From: JTS-RE9 sp964649195
GTDB taxonomy: Bacteria; Planctomycetota; Phycisphaerae; Phycisphaerales; Phycisphaeraceae
NCBI GenBank assembly: GCA_964649195.1
Contig: CAZYPK010000061.1
Coordinates: 1-26,380 of the forward strand
DNA length: 26,380 nucleotides
Reading direction: 5' to 3'
Shown piece by piece: positions 7,070 to 14,814 of the stretch. The position numbers and the translations under genes are program-made. Below the pieces are notes generated by a model that saw only the letters and a program-made list of their open reading frames with translations, was not told the origin of the DNA and searched no databases. The stretch's first letter is position 1, and the number at the start of each line of letters is the position of its first letter.

Positions 7070-8506
7070 ATGAATGAAAATCATCGAACATCCCGCTTCT
7101 CCCGCCGCCGCATGTTGCAAACCGTCGCCTCCGGCTTCGGCATGTTGCCGCTCTATTCGCTCCTGGCCGATGAAGCATCACGCACTTCCCCCAATCCGCA
7201 ATCCGAAATCCGAAATCCGAAATCGCCTTCCCCCCACTTCCCTCCCCGCGCCAAGCACATCATCTTCCTCTTCATGTCCGGCGGCCCTTCGCATGTCGAT
7301 CTTTTCGACCCCAAGCCCAGACTCGCGGAACTCGCCGGCAAGCCCCTGCCGTTTGAAAAGCCTTCGCTCATGCGGACGAAGACCGGCAACCTGCTCGCGT
7401 CACCGTTCAAGTTTCACAGGCGCGGCAACAGCGGTCTGCCCATGAGCGAACTGCTTCCCAAACTCGGCGCCGTCGCCGATGACCTGTGCATCATCCGTTC
7501 GATGGTGGCCGACAACATCAATCACAACGGCGCCTGCCTTCAGATGAACACCGGCGAGCAGGCCTTCAGCCGGCCCAGCCTCGGCTCGTGGCTCACCTAC
7601 GGCCTGGGCAGTGAGAATCGCAACCTGCCCGGCTTTGTCGTCATCAGCCCCGCGCAGCCCGCCCAAGGCGCGCCGCTCTGGTCGAGCAGCTTCCTCCCCG
7701 CCACGCATCAGGGCACGCTCGTCAGCGATCTGAACAAACCCATCGCCAATCTTGCCGACGCAAACGTGAGCATCGCGCAGCAGCGAAGGCAACTCGATGC
7801 CTTGCGCGAAATCAACGTCCTGCATGAAGCGCACCGCAACGAAGATTCGCGCCTTTCCGCACGCATCGAATCGTTCGAGCTGGCCTACCGCATGCAGACG
7901 CAGGCGCCCGAGGCGTTCGACATCGCCAACGAATCAGCCGCGACGAAACAACTCTACGGCCTCGATGAACCCGTCACCGAAACCTTCGGCAGGCAATGCC
8001 TGATGGCCCGCAGGCTCATCGAGCGCGGCGTGCGCGGCGTGCAGGTCTATCACACCGCCACCTCCAAACGCTCAAGCTGCCAGCTATGGGATCAGCACGG
8101 CCAGCTCCGCGAAGAGCTGCGCAACAACTGCGATGCGATCGACGGTCCCGTCGCCGCGCTGATCACCGATCTGAAAAACCGCGGCCTGCTCGATGACACG
8201 CTCGTGCTCTGGGGCGGTGAGTTTGGACGAACGCCCACGGCCGAAAACAGCAACGGCAGGGAACATCACCCGTTTGGCTTTTCCATGTTCATGGCCGGCG
8301 GCGGCATCAGGGGCGGCATCACCCACGGCAACACCGATGAGTTCGGCTGGCATGCCGTGGAAAACCGCGTGCATGTACACGACCTGCACGCCACCATCCT
8401 GCATCAGATGGGACTCGACCACACCAAACTCACCTACCGCTACAGCGGCCGCGACTACCGGCTGACCGACGTACACGGGCATGTCGTGCGTGAGATTCTT
8501 GCGTGA
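7070..8506 (+). CDS. Tat-exported DUF1501 protein
   Basis: The 478-residue product belongs to DUF1501, a family related to the alkaline phosphatase/sulfatase superfamily. The N-terminus has a twin-arginine signal (SRRRMLQTVASGFGMLPLY, residues 11-29), so folded export is expected. Family hallmarks are FLFMSGGPSHVDLFDPKP near residue 66, SWLTYGLGSENRNLPGFV, LLDDTLVLWGGEFGRTP and EHHPFGFSMFMAGGGIRGG near residues 385-418. It starts 6 nt after the DUF1549/DUF1553 stop; this pairing is standard in Planctomycetota and suggests joint function at the cell envelope, although the substrate is unknown. A heptamer array is translated at residues 41-52, between the signal peptide and the mature domain. 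The gene ends 15 nt from a convergent gene. Confidence 0.95.
   Translation: MNENHRTSRFSRRRMLQTVASGFGMLPLYSLLADEASRTSPNPQSEIRNPKSPSPHFPPRAKHIIFLFMSGGPSHVDLFDPKPRLAELAGKPLPFEKPSLMRTKTGNLLASPFKFHRRGNSGLPMSELLPKLGAVADDLCIIRSMVADNINHNGACLQMNTGEQAFSRPSLGSWLTYGLGSENRNLPGFVVISPAQPAQGAPLWSSSFLPATHQGTLVSDLNKPIANLADANVSIAQQRRQLDALREINVLHEAHRNEDSRLSARIESFELAYRMQTQAPEAFDIANESAATKQLYGLDEPVTETFGRQCLMARRLIERGVRGVQVYHTATSKRSSCQLWDQHGQLREELRNNCDAIDGPVAALITDLKNRGLLDDTLVLWGGEFGRTPTAENSNGREHHPFGFSMFMAGGGIRGGITHGNTDEFGWHAVENRVHVHDLHATILHQMGLDHTKLTYRYSGRDYRLTDVHGHVVREILA
7191..7225 (+). repeat. AATCCGA heptamer array in DUF1501 gene
   Basis: About five tandem 7-nt units (AATCCGC, then AATCCGA repeated) are translated in frame as NPQSEIRNPKS. 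They sit in the linker after the Tat signal. The same unit occurs within the spacers of the palindromic elements at 3981, 4415 and, inverted, 14100. Confidence 0.85.
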
Positions 8507-8521
8507 CGGACGCGGAAGGGT

Positions 8522-9664
8522 TCAAGCATCGCGGCGGCCCGTGCGCTCCAGCAGCGCAAGCACGCCCAGCACCGCCAGCGTCTGCGCCGCGACCAGCGCC
8601 GCCTGCCAGCCGGTGAGACGCGAAAGCATCACGCCGCCCAGTCCGGTGGCCAGCGTGCAGAGCCAGATGACGATGACCGCGATGCGCTTGCTCAACCCCT
8701 TCTTCACCAACCGATGCGAGAAATGCTGCTGATCGGGATGGAACGGACTGTTGCCCTGCATCAGGCGGATGAGCGTGACGCTGGTGATGTCATAGAGCGG
8801 CACGGCAAACACAATCAGCGGCATGAGGATGCCGTACCAGGCAGTGGCAGGAGCAGCGGCAGTGGCAGCGGCAGCGGCAGGATTCACGTAGGTGGTGCGG
8901 ATGGCGATCACGCTGAGCATGAGGCCCACGACGAGGGAGCCGCCGTCGCCCATGAAGATTTTCGCGCCGCTGCGCGGCAGGAAATTGAACGCGAGAAAGG
9001 CGAGCAGCGCACCGAGCAGCAGCGCACACCATGCGGCGACAAACCACTGCCCGCCCATGAGCGTGGCGGCAAGATAGATCGCGGCGATGATCGCGCCGAC
9101 GCCGGCGGCGAGGCCGTCCATGTTGTCGAGAAAGTTGATGGCGTTGGTGATGGTGACGATCCACAGCACGCTGATGATGATGCCTGCGGCCTGGCCGACG
9201 AAGCCGTGCTCATCGAGCAGGTGCAGCACGCGCATGTCGCAGAAGCCGGCGAGCAGCCCGGCCACGATCAACTGCACGATGAGCTTGAGATAAGGGCTCA
9301 GCCGCCGGCGATCATCGATGACGCCCATGATGTGGAAGATGGCCGCCGCGAGAAGGACGCCGATGGCCATCGGCGTCTGGGCGCGAAGGCCCGGCAGATG
9401 TTCGCGCAGCGGCGCAAGCGTCGTTTCATAAATGGAATCGGGCAGAAAATGAACCGCAAGCATGGCGAGAAAAACCGGAATCACCAGCGACCAGAAGATG
9501 CCGACGCCTCCGGTGGCGGGGGTCGCCTTCGTGTGATGCTTATGCACATCGCCGCCGGGCTGATCGAGCCGGCCCCACCGATGACCCGCGCCGATGAGCC
9601 ACCAGGTCAGCGGCAGATTGATCGCCAGGGCGACGGGAATCAGCAGCAGGCACAGCGTGAGCAT
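8522..9664 (-). CDS. Polyprenyl-phosphate sugar-1-phosphate transferase (WecA/TagO/MraY superfamily)
   Basis: This 380-residue membrane protein has about 10-11 hydrophobic segments and the full motif set of glycosyltransferase family 4: DD at 117-118 (GVIDDRRR), N174/N177/D180/D183 (NAINFLDNMDGLA), GDGGS at 239-243, and the cytosolic motif HPDQQHFSHRL (H309, D311, H314, H317, R318). Such enzymes move a HexNAc-1-phosphate from a UDP-sugar to undecaprenyl phosphate, starting synthesis of O-antigen, teichoic-acid-like or exopolysaccharide chains. The HxxDxxHxxHR form favours WecA/TagO over MraY. A low-complexity Ala/Thr stretch (about 261-275) arises from GGCAGC repeats. It lies downstream of UDP-glucose dehydrogenase on the same strand but behind that gene's terminator, so it probably has its own promoter. 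Confidence 0.93.
   Translation of the reverse strand: MLTLCLLLIPVALAINLPLTWWLIGAGHRWGRLDQPGGDVHKHHTKATPATGGVGIFWSLVIPVFLAMLAVHFLPDSIYETTLAPLREHLPGLRAQTPMAIGVLLAAAIFHIMGVIDDRRRLSPYLKLIVQLIVAGLLAGFCDMRVLHLLDEHGFVGQAAGIIISVLWIVTITNAINFLDNMDGLAAGVGAIIAAIYLAATLMGGQWFVAAWCALLLGALLAFLAFNFLPRSGAKIFMGDGGSLVVGLMLSVIAIRTTYVNPAAAAATAAAPATAWYGILMPLIVFAVPLYDITSVTLIRLMQGNSPFHPDQQHFSHRLVKKGLSKRIAVIVIWLCTLATGLGGVMLSRLTGWQAALVAAQTLAVLGVLALLERTGRRDA
8840..8880. repeat. GGCAGC/GGCAGT microsatellite
   Basis: About 41 bp of imperfect GGCAGC-type hexamer repeat lies inside the sugar-phosphate transferase gene. It encodes an Ala/Thr-rich loop between two membrane segments. Its period is a multiple of three, so length changes would not break the frame. 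Confidence 0.7.
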
Positions 9665-9732
9665 GGGGACATTGGACGATCAGCGGGGAGGATTCGCAAA
9701 TGGGAAGCGGGCAGATGCAAGGCGATGACGGT

Positions 9733-9749
9733 GCTACGCCGCAAGCGGC
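9733..9749. repeat. GCTACGCCGCAAGCGGC intergenic copy
   Basis: A 17-nt dispersed repeat directly next to the terminator of the UDP-glucose dehydrogenase gene. It is identical to copies at 1198, 6149 and 25131. Confidence 0.75.
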
Positions 9750-9750
9750 G

Positions 9751-9781
9751 AAAAAAAACGCCCCACTGGTGTGAGGCGTTT
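9751..9781 (-). terminator. Intrinsic terminator of UDP-glucose dehydrogenase gene
   Basis: On the minus strand, AAACGCCTCAC and GTGGGGCGTTT form an 11-bp stem (one G-T pair) around loop ACCA, followed by a run of T. It starts 20 nt after the stop at 9801. This is a textbook rho-independent terminator and the only strong one I found in the window. Confidence 0.9.
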
Positions 9782-9800
9782 CGTTTCACTCGTTTTCGGT

Positions 9801-11192
9801 TCACGACTGCCAGAGGCAGGCCTGTTCGCCCAGCACCGGCTCGCGGCCGACGCTGTGATAGACGAAGCCGTTCTCCCGCACCACATCACGGCGCCAGATG
9901 TTGCGGCCGTCGAAGACCACCGGCGATGCCATGCGGCTCCTGAGGCCTTCAAAATCAGGCGCCTTGAACTCATCCCAGTCGGTGCAGATGATCAGGGCGT
10001 CGGCGCCATCGACCGCGGCCATCGGATCGGCGGCATAGGTGATCGTGTCGCCCATGAAGTGATGGGCGGTTTCGTGCGCGACCGGATCGTAGGCCACGAC
10101 GGTGGCGCCGCACTTGATCAGGTGCTGCATGATGGTGATGGAAGGCGCTTCGCGCACATCATCGGTGCCGGGCTTGAAGGCGATGCCCCACACGGCAATC
10201 TTCTTGCCTGCGACGCCCGGATGATCGGGCAGTCCGCGGAAGTGGTTTTCGATTTTCGTCAGGAAGGTCTGGCGCTGCCGCTGATTGACCTGATGCACGC
10301 TCTTGAGAAGCTGCGTGGGGGTTTCTGATTTTTCACCCATCGCAACGACGGCCAGGACATCCTTGGGAAAGCAGGAGCCGCCGTAGCCCAGGCCCGGATA
10401 GAGGAACTGGTTGCCGATGCGTTTGTCGGAGCACATGCCTCGGCGGACTTCATCGATGTCGGCGCCGTAGGATTCGCAGAGGTTGGCGATTTCATTGATG
10501 AAGGAAATCTTGGTGGCAAGCATCGCGTTGGCGGCGTACTTCACCATTTCCGCCGAGGGAATGTCCATCACGAAGATCGGATGGCCCTGCCGAACGAAGG
10601 GGTCGTACAGATCGCGGAGGCGATCGCCCGTGCCTTTGTCATCGACGCCGATGACGACGCGGTCGGGCTTGTTGAAGTCGGTGATGGCGGCGCCTTCCTT
10701 GAGGAACTCGGGGTTGGAGCCCATCTTGAAGGGTTTCCTGGTTCGCTTGGCGATCTCGGCTTTGACCTTGGCGTTGGTGCCGACGGGAACGGTGGATTTG
10801 ACGACGATGATTTTGGCGCGTCGTTCCTCGGCGCCGCCGCCGGTGTCGCCGGGGCCGCGCTCGATGGCGTCGCCGATGTCGCCGGCGGCGGCCAGGACGT
10901 ACTTGAGGTCGGCGTGGCCGTTTTCATCACTGGGCGTGCCGACGCAGATGAAGATGATCTCGGCCTTCTGGTAGGCCTCGGTCTTGTCGGTGGTGAAGTG
11001 CAGGCGGCCGGCCTTGACATTGCGCTTGATCAGCTCATCGAGGCCGGGTTCATAGATGGGGCTGATGCCGCTCTTGAGCTTTTCGATTTTTTTCTGGTCG
11101 ATGTCGAGGCAGGTGACATCGTTGCCCGTGTTGGCGAAGCAGGTGCCGGTGACAAGTCCGACGTAACCGGTGCCGACCATGGTGATATGCAT
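9801..11192 (-). CDS. UDP-glucose 6-dehydrogenase (UDP-glucose/GDP-mannose dehydrogenase family)
   Basis: The 463-residue cytosolic enzyme would oxidise UDP-glucose to UDP-glucuronate with two NAD+. It has an N-terminal NAD-binding fold (MHITMVGTGYVGLVTG, GxGYVG at 7-12), the CVGTP loop, KSTVPVGT, NPEFLKEG, and the catalytic motif GYGGSCFPKD with Cys274. A C-terminal UDP-binding domain carries GIAFKPGTDDVREAPS. The start at 11192 is fixed by GAAAGG 6-7 nt upstream and by homology beginning at MHITMVG; a longer reading would add an unsupported leader. A Gly-rich stretch near GPGDTGGGAEE appears to be a lineage-specific loop. Substrate could be another UDP-sugar or GDP-mannose, but UDP-glucose is most likely. 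It probably supplies uronic acid for surface polysaccharide together with the sugar-phosphate transferase next door. Confidence 0.95.
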   Translation of the reverse strand: MHITMVGTGYVGLVTGTCFANTGNDVTCLDIDQKKIEKLKSGISPIYEPGLDELIKRNVKAGRLHFTTDKTEAYQKAEIIFICVGTPSDENGHADLKYVLAAAGDIGDAIERGPGDTGGGAEERRAKIIVVKSTVPVGTNAKVKAEIAKRTRKPFKMGSNPEFLKEGAAITDFNKPDRVVIGVDDKGTGDRLRDLYDPFVRQGHPIFVMDIPSAEMVKYAANAMLATKISFINEIANLCESYGADIDEVRRGMCSDKRIGNQFLYPGLGYGGSCFPKDVLAVVAMGEKSETPTQLLKSVHQVNQRQRQTFLTKIENHFRGLPDHPGVAGKKIAVWGIAFKPGTDDVREAPSITIMQHLIKCGATVVAYDPVAHETAHHFMGDTITYAADPMAAVDGADALIICTDWDEFKAPDFEGLRSRMASPVVFDGRNIWRRDVVRENGFVYHSVGREPVLGEQACLWQS

Positions 11193-11381
11193 GTGAAGCC
11201 TTTCATTTGCGGCAAGGCGAATGATAACGCCCTGCGATGCCTTCATCCCAAGCCCCGCCAGTGTCAGATAACTGGTCCACGCAGGCGACGGATACTCGAT
11301 AGATTTCGACCAGAAACGGGGGCGGGTGAAGTTGGGAAAGGGAAATACGAGAAGTCATCGTGACAGGTTCGGGGGATGTTG

Positions 11382-11419
11382 CGGGGTGCTCCGGGGTGCT
11401 CCGGGGGTGCTCCGGGGGG
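11382..11419. repeat. Short tandem repeat, about 10-bp unit
   Basis: The unit CGGGGTGCTC is repeated about three and a half times (units of 10, 10 and 11 bp, then a partial) directly after the stop of the zinc-ribbon gene. The rest of the 227-bp spacer 11193-11419 holds the ribosome binding site of the dehydrogenase gene and no other feature I can support. Confidence 0.75.
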
Positions 11420-11878
11420 TCATGTCCTGAAGCGATCCCGTCGAACCGCCTCTTTGGTGGGGTTGCCGCGAATCTCCTCGTGGCCGCACTCCGGGCAACG
11501 CCTTGCGTTCTCATCCATTCCATCAAACTTGTAGCCGCATTTCCAGCAGGTCGGCAGCAGCCGGCCTTCAAACTGCACATTCAATCGGTCACGAATCGCC
11601 TGAATGACATGACGGTCGCCGTCGCTGAACCAGGCGAAGAGAAATCCCGAGAGGCTTGGGATCAACGGCGCCAGCCAGGCGGCGCCTGTGTGTTTGAGGA
11701 AATGGTCGAGCACAAGGAAAAGCAACAGGTGCAGCGCCACCACAGCGATCATGGCGATGCAGCCATGACGCCCGAAGATGCCCGCCTTCTCCTGGGCCCA
11801 CTGCCACATTCGGGCGCGATCTTCCGGAGAAAGATGCTGAAGCTCTGGAGCGCTGATCCAAGGCCGGGATGACTTCAT
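11420..11878 (-). CDS. Two-helix membrane protein with C-terminal zinc ribbon
   Basis: The 152-residue product has two predicted membrane helices (IAMIAVVALHLLLFLVLDHF and a second around LAPLIPSLSGFLFAWF) and a C-terminal zinc-ribbon signature CWKCGYKF...CPECGHE. The start at 11878 has GGAAG 6 nt upstream; a start 18 nt further upstream (11896) is possible. I do not recognise the family. Small membrane-anchored zinc-ribbon proteins are common and often uncharacterised in Planctomycetota. The gene lies 86 bp downstream of a small gene pair on the same strand and might be co-transcribed with it. Confidence 0.75.
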   Translation of the reverse strand: MKSSRPWISAPELQHLSPEDRARMWQWAQEKAGIFGRHGCIAMIAVVALHLLLFLVLDHFLKHTGAAWLAPLIPSLSGFLFAWFSDGDRHVIQAIRDRLNVQFEGRLLPTCWKCGYKFDGMDENARRCPECGHEEIRGNPTKEAVRRDRFRT

Positions 11879-11964
11879 GAATGGCTTCCGGTCCATGCCC
11901 CGCGCAATGGCTGGAGGTCTCGGTGAAGTCGAGAGAGAAAATACAATCGCCACAGATCGGCTGT

Positions 11965-12411
11965 TCACTTCTTAACCGGCTGCTTGCGTCGGGTCGGCTT
12001 CTTTTTTTCCTTGATCGTTGCCATGATCCGGGAATCCTTTCGCACCCGTTTGCCCGTGAAGCCGCCGACTTGCGACGGACCGATTGCAAGAACACCCTTG
12101 GACGAGCCATCGCCACTGACGCGAGAGAGAGATTTTTTCCTCGGCGGCGCCAGGTGCGAGGTGATTTGAGACCAGTCGATTTCGGCAACCCAGCATTTCT
12201 CGTCTTTTGAAAATCTGACGGTTCCCGTGGCGTGCATTTCGCGGGGGCGCCCTTGATCATCGGCATCATCCGAATAGACGAAAACTTCCAGGCCGGAACG
12301 AAGTCGGATGTTACGCGCCGCCAGGTCCCGCGTGGTTCCGACGCAATTGAGTCGAAGCCGACCTTGAGCGTCGGCGTTGTGAAAATCGACATATACCTTC
12401 GGCTTGTTCAT
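11965..12411 (-). CDS. Conserved hypothetical protein, second gene of a tight pair
   Basis: The 148-residue product begins MNKPKVYVDFHNADAQGRLR and continues with CVGTTRDLAARNIRLRSGLEVFVYSDD, a region that looks like a compact soluble alpha/beta domain. It ends with a strongly basic tail (KEKKKPTRRKQPVKK). From memory, proteins with a VYVDFNNAD/GRVRLN start form a widespread uncharacterised family encoded beside a partner like the gene at 12427. The partner stop is 15 nt upstream, so the pair is probably one transcript. No catalytic motif is evident. The basic tail might bind nucleic acid; that is inference only. Confidence 0.75.
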   Translation of the reverse strand: MNKPKVYVDFHNADAQGRLRLNCVGTTRDLAARNIRLRSGLEVFVYSDDADDQGRPREMHATGTVRFSKDEKCWVAEIDWSQITSHLAPPRKKSLSRVSGDGSSKGVLAIGPSQVGGFTGKRVRKDSRIMATIKEKKKPTRRKQPVKK

Positions 12412-12426
12412 GCATGCGACCGATCG

Positions 12427-12756
12427 TCAAGGTATTCCGGCTGGGTTGGGCTTTGTCGGCGTCAGCAGTTTACTCGCCGCAGCCGGCGAGAGTCCCGTGA
12501 GCGTGGCGTGGTGAGGGCTGCGACCTGTTGTACGAATCACGTCCCCACCCTTTTGCCTGACCGCACCCACCGTCGTCACCCCGATTTGTCCATGTGGAAT
12601 GGTAGCCGCAAGTTCCTTCTCCGTCAGATGGATGTCGCATTCCACCGAGACGCCCGTGATACCGGAAGGGTGTGTTGAAGTTCCGCGTTCGATATCGAGC
12701 GGCCGATTCATGCCGCCACGAACGACGATCGCCTCATCGGAAATCGGCTCGACCAT
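12427..12756 (-). CDS. Conserved hypothetical protein, first gene of a tight pair
   Basis: The 109-residue product starts MVEPISDEAIVVRGGMNRP and contains GVSVECD, IPHGQIGVTTVGAVRQKGGD and HATLTGLSPAAASKLLTP. I recall this arrangement (VVRGG, then IPHxQ[I/V]GVTTVG, then HATLxGLTP) from an uncharacterised family often found beside a partner like the following gene. The compact two-gene layout, with 15 nt between genes and scattered distribution, is compatible with a toxin-antitoxin or effector-immunity pair, but nothing in the sequence proves it. It lies 30 bp downstream of the miaB stop on the same strand. Confidence 0.7.
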   Translation of the reverse strand: MVEPISDEAIVVRGGMNRPLDIERGTSTHPSGITGVSVECDIHLTEKELAATIPHGQIGVTTVGAVRQKGGDVIRTTGRSPHHATLTGLSPAAASKLLTPTKPNPAGIP

Positions 12757-12786
12757 CTCATCATGATAACAATCACCATGACATGA

Positions 12787-14586
12787 CTAATCTATTGATG
12801 CTGATGTCGAAACAGCATGGAAAGCTCGACGCGAAAGCCATTGCGACGCCAGTTCCCCGAACAGCGTCAGCGGCGAGTGGCGATCGACCTTCACCTCCAC
12901 GATGGAACCGACCAAGGCCGGGTCGCCGTCGAACATGACGATCAGGTCGCCGTCGGTGCGGCCGGTGAGTTGCGAGATGGGTGGCTCGGCGAGGGTGGGG
13001 AGCGAAGCCGCAAGCGGCCTGGACCAACCCAACTCGATGTTCGGGGCGGCGGCGTTGATCGCTTTTTGCTTCTTCTGTTCCTTCACGCTCATCGATTCGA
13101 CGAAGACGCGCACCGTCTTGCCGACCTGCTCCCGGTGAATCTCGTTGCTGTTTTCCGCCTGGATGCGCAGCAGCTCGTTGTTGCGGGCGCGCTTGACTTC
13201 ATCGAGCACATCATCCTCGAAGCGGCCGATCGCGGCGGTGCCGGGGCGCGGGCTGTATTTGAAGATGAAGCAGTTTTTGTATTTCGCTTCGCGGAGCAGA
13301 TCGCAGGTGGCCTGGTGGTCTTCCTCGGCTTCGGTGGGGAAGCCGCAGATGAGGTCGCCGGCGATCTGGGCATCGGGCAGGATGGTGCGGATGCGATCGA
13401 GCAGCGCGCGATATTCCGCCGCGGTGTAGCCGCGGTTCATGAGTTTGAGGATACGGTCCGATCCCGACTGCACCGGCAGATGGAGATAGCGGCAGATGCG
13501 GGGGCGGGCGGCGATGGCGTGCAGGATGTCGTCGCCGAAGTCGCGCGGGAAGCTGGTGACGAAGCGGAGGCGCTGGAGCGCGGGGATTTCGTCGTGGATG
13601 CGGGCGAGGAGTTGGGCGAAGGTGGTGACGGAGTTTCGAGTTTCGAGTTCCGAGTTTCGAGTTGCGGAACTGATGATGGACCCGACCTGCGGCTGCACGA
13701 CGCCGTTGATGGATTGCACCGTGTTGTTGTCGTAGTGGTAATGATTCACCGTCTGGCCGAGGAGGGTGATCTCGATGACGCCGGACTCGACGAGCTTGCG
13801 GCATTCCTCGACGATGGCGTCGGGGGCGCGGTGGACTTCCCTGCCGCGCGTGTTGGGGACGACGCAGTAGGTGCAGAATTTGTTGCAGCCTCGGGTGATG
13901 CGGACGTAGGCGGAGCCTCGATGCTCATCGGGTGAAAAGCTGCGGGCCAAGTCGAGGAGTTCAAGCGTGTCTTCAGCGGCGGCGAGGGTGGAAGAGCGGC
14001 GATGGGTGTTGCCTTGCAATGAATAGTTCCGAGTTTCGAGTTCCGGGTTCCGAGTTGAAACCATTTCGGATTTAGCGGCTTGGGCCGCTGTTGAAGCCGT
14101 CGGATTTCGGATTTCGGATTTGTCCGCTTCGCTTTCCCGCTTTTCCGCCCCTTCGTGCCTTCGTGCCTCCGTGCCTTCGTGCCTCTGACTTTTTCTCGTC
14201 CTCACCACGTTGTCGATCAGCAGCGGAACCTTGTCCAGTTCACCGGGGCCGCAGATGAGATCGACCTGCGGATACCTGCGGAACATGTCCAGCCCGTCGC
14301 GCTCGGCCATGCAGCCGATGACACCCAGCACGATGTCCGGGTTGGTTTTCTTGCGGATGCCCACGAGTCCCAGGCGGCTGTAGGCTTTGTTCTCCGCCTG
14401 CTCGCGCACGGAGCAGGTGTTGTAGAGCACCACATCGGCCTGCTTCCAGTCGTCGGTGAAGGTGTAGCCCAGCGATTGCAGCGAACCGCGCACGAGCTGC
14501 GAATCGAGCACGTTCATCTGGCAGCCGAAGGTTTCCAGATAAACCGATCGGCGAGGGTTCGAGGTTGTCGCGTCAGGCTCGGACAT
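12787..14586 (-). CDS. miaB: tRNA-2-methylthio-N6-dimethylallyladenosine synthase MiaB
   Basis: The product converts i6A37 to ms2i6A37 in tRNAs reading U-starting codons. It uses two 4Fe-4S clusters and S-adenosylmethionine. The N-terminal methylthiotransferase domain has the three cluster cysteines C22 (ETFGCQMN), C58 (NTCSVRE) and C92 (IGCMAER). The radical SAM domain has CNKFCTYC (C234, C238, C241). LHLPVQSGSD, DLICGFPTE and FIFKYSPRPGTAA fit MiaB. A TRAM domain (LTGRTDGDLIVMFDG) ends it. At about 599 residues it is about 130-150 longer than usual. The extra length comes from repeat-derived segments in the linker (about 135-188), in the loop after GQTVNHY (about 306-319), and around a GCCGCAAGCGGC motif near 523-527. 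All cluster ligands are intact, so it is probably functional. The ATG at 14586 was chosen; an upstream TTG lacks support. Confidence 0.95.
   Translation of the reverse strand: MSEPDATTSNPRRSVYLETFGCQMNVLDSQLVRGSLQSLGYTFTDDWKQADVVLYNTCSVREQAENKAYSRLGLVGIRKKTNPDIVLGVIGCMAERDGLDMFRRYPQVDLICGPGELDKVPLLIDNVVRTRKSQRHEGTEARRHEGAEKRESEADKSEIRNPTASTAAQAAKSEMVSTRNPELETRNYSLQGNTHRRSSTLAAAEDTLELLDLARSFSPDEHRGSAYVRITRGCNKFCTYCVVPNTRGREVHRAPDAIVEECRKLVESGVIEITLLGQTVNHYHYDNNTVQSINGVVQPQVGSIISSATRNSELETRNSVTTFAQLLARIHDEIPALQRLRFVTSFPRDFGDDILHAIAARPRICRYLHLPVQSGSDRILKLMNRGYTAAEYRALLDRIRTILPDAQIAGDLICGFPTEAEEDHQATCDLLREAKYKNCFIFKYSPRPGTAAIGRFEDDVLDEVKRARNNELLRIQAENSNEIHREQVGKTVRVFVESMSVKEQKKQKAINAAAPNIELGWSRPLAASLPTLAEPPISQLTGRTDGDLIVMFDGDPALVGSIVEVKVDRHSPLTLFGELASQWLSRRAFHAVSTSASID
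13007..13018. repeat. GCCGCAAGCGGC palindromic motif in miaB
   Basis: An exact 12-nt copy of the dispersed motif lies inside the MiaB TRAM-domain region and encodes part of SRPLAAS. Flanking residues on the N-terminal side look unlike typical MiaB sequence. Confidence 0.6.
13632..13671 (-). repeat. Single-arm heptamer repeat in miaB
   Basis: A single 32-nt arm (13632-13663, AGTTTCG/AGTTCCG units on the + strand) is followed by GCGGAACT, a remnant of an opposite arm. In the coding direction it reads NSELETRN. It is placed in the loop after GQTVNHY of the radical SAM domain. Confidence 0.85.
14025..14184 (-). repeat. In-frame heptamer element in miaB linker (one arm)
   Basis: One 32-nt arm lies at 14025-14056. 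It is followed, reading along the + strand, by TTTCGGATTTAGCGGC core sequence, an inverted AATCCGA array (about 14100-14121) and the 8-nt array (14150-14184). The second arm is missing. The core encodes TASTAAQAAKSE in the coding direction, the same peptide as in PSD1 copies 1 and 2. It is placed between the methylthiotransferase domain and the radical SAM domain. Confidence 0.9.
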
Positions 14587-14623
14587 AGGCGGGGAATGAT
14601 AGGACAATCGGGATGGGAGAGAA

Positions 14624-14767
14624 AGTTCCGAGTTCCGGGGGGTTGAGTTCCGAGTTCCGGGTTCCGAGTTCCGAGTTGAAAGACAGTCAAGGCAACGAAC
14701 GAGGGGATCGAAACCCGCAAATCCGAAATGGTTTCAACTCGGAACCCGGAACTCGAAACTCGGAACT
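14624..14767. repeat. Intergenic heptamer palindromic element
   Basis: Arms of 32 nt lie at 14646-14677 and 14736-14767, with a partial extra arm at 14624-14645. The spacer (58 nt) shares a module with PSD1 copy 2: GAAAG[A/G]CAGTCAAGGCAA, then GAAACCC and AATCCGAAAT. It fills most of the 228-bp spacer between divergent miaB and the gene at 14815, so both promoters must lie within or beside it. Confidence 0.92.
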
Positions 14768-14814
14768 TACTTTTATTCACACCCTTTCCGCCCCCTTACC
14801 GATAACCATTCACA

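Noticed and set aside
8714..9943. Long plus-strand reading frame opposite the sugar-phosphate transferase and UDP-glucose dehydrogenase genes
   Set aside because: The minus-strand genes have complete family motifs; the plus-strand translation is charged low-complexity sequence typical of a high-GC antisense shadow.
12787..14586. miaB as a pseudogene because of its insertions
   Set aside because: All cluster cysteines, radical SAM motifs and the TRAM domain are intact and in frame.
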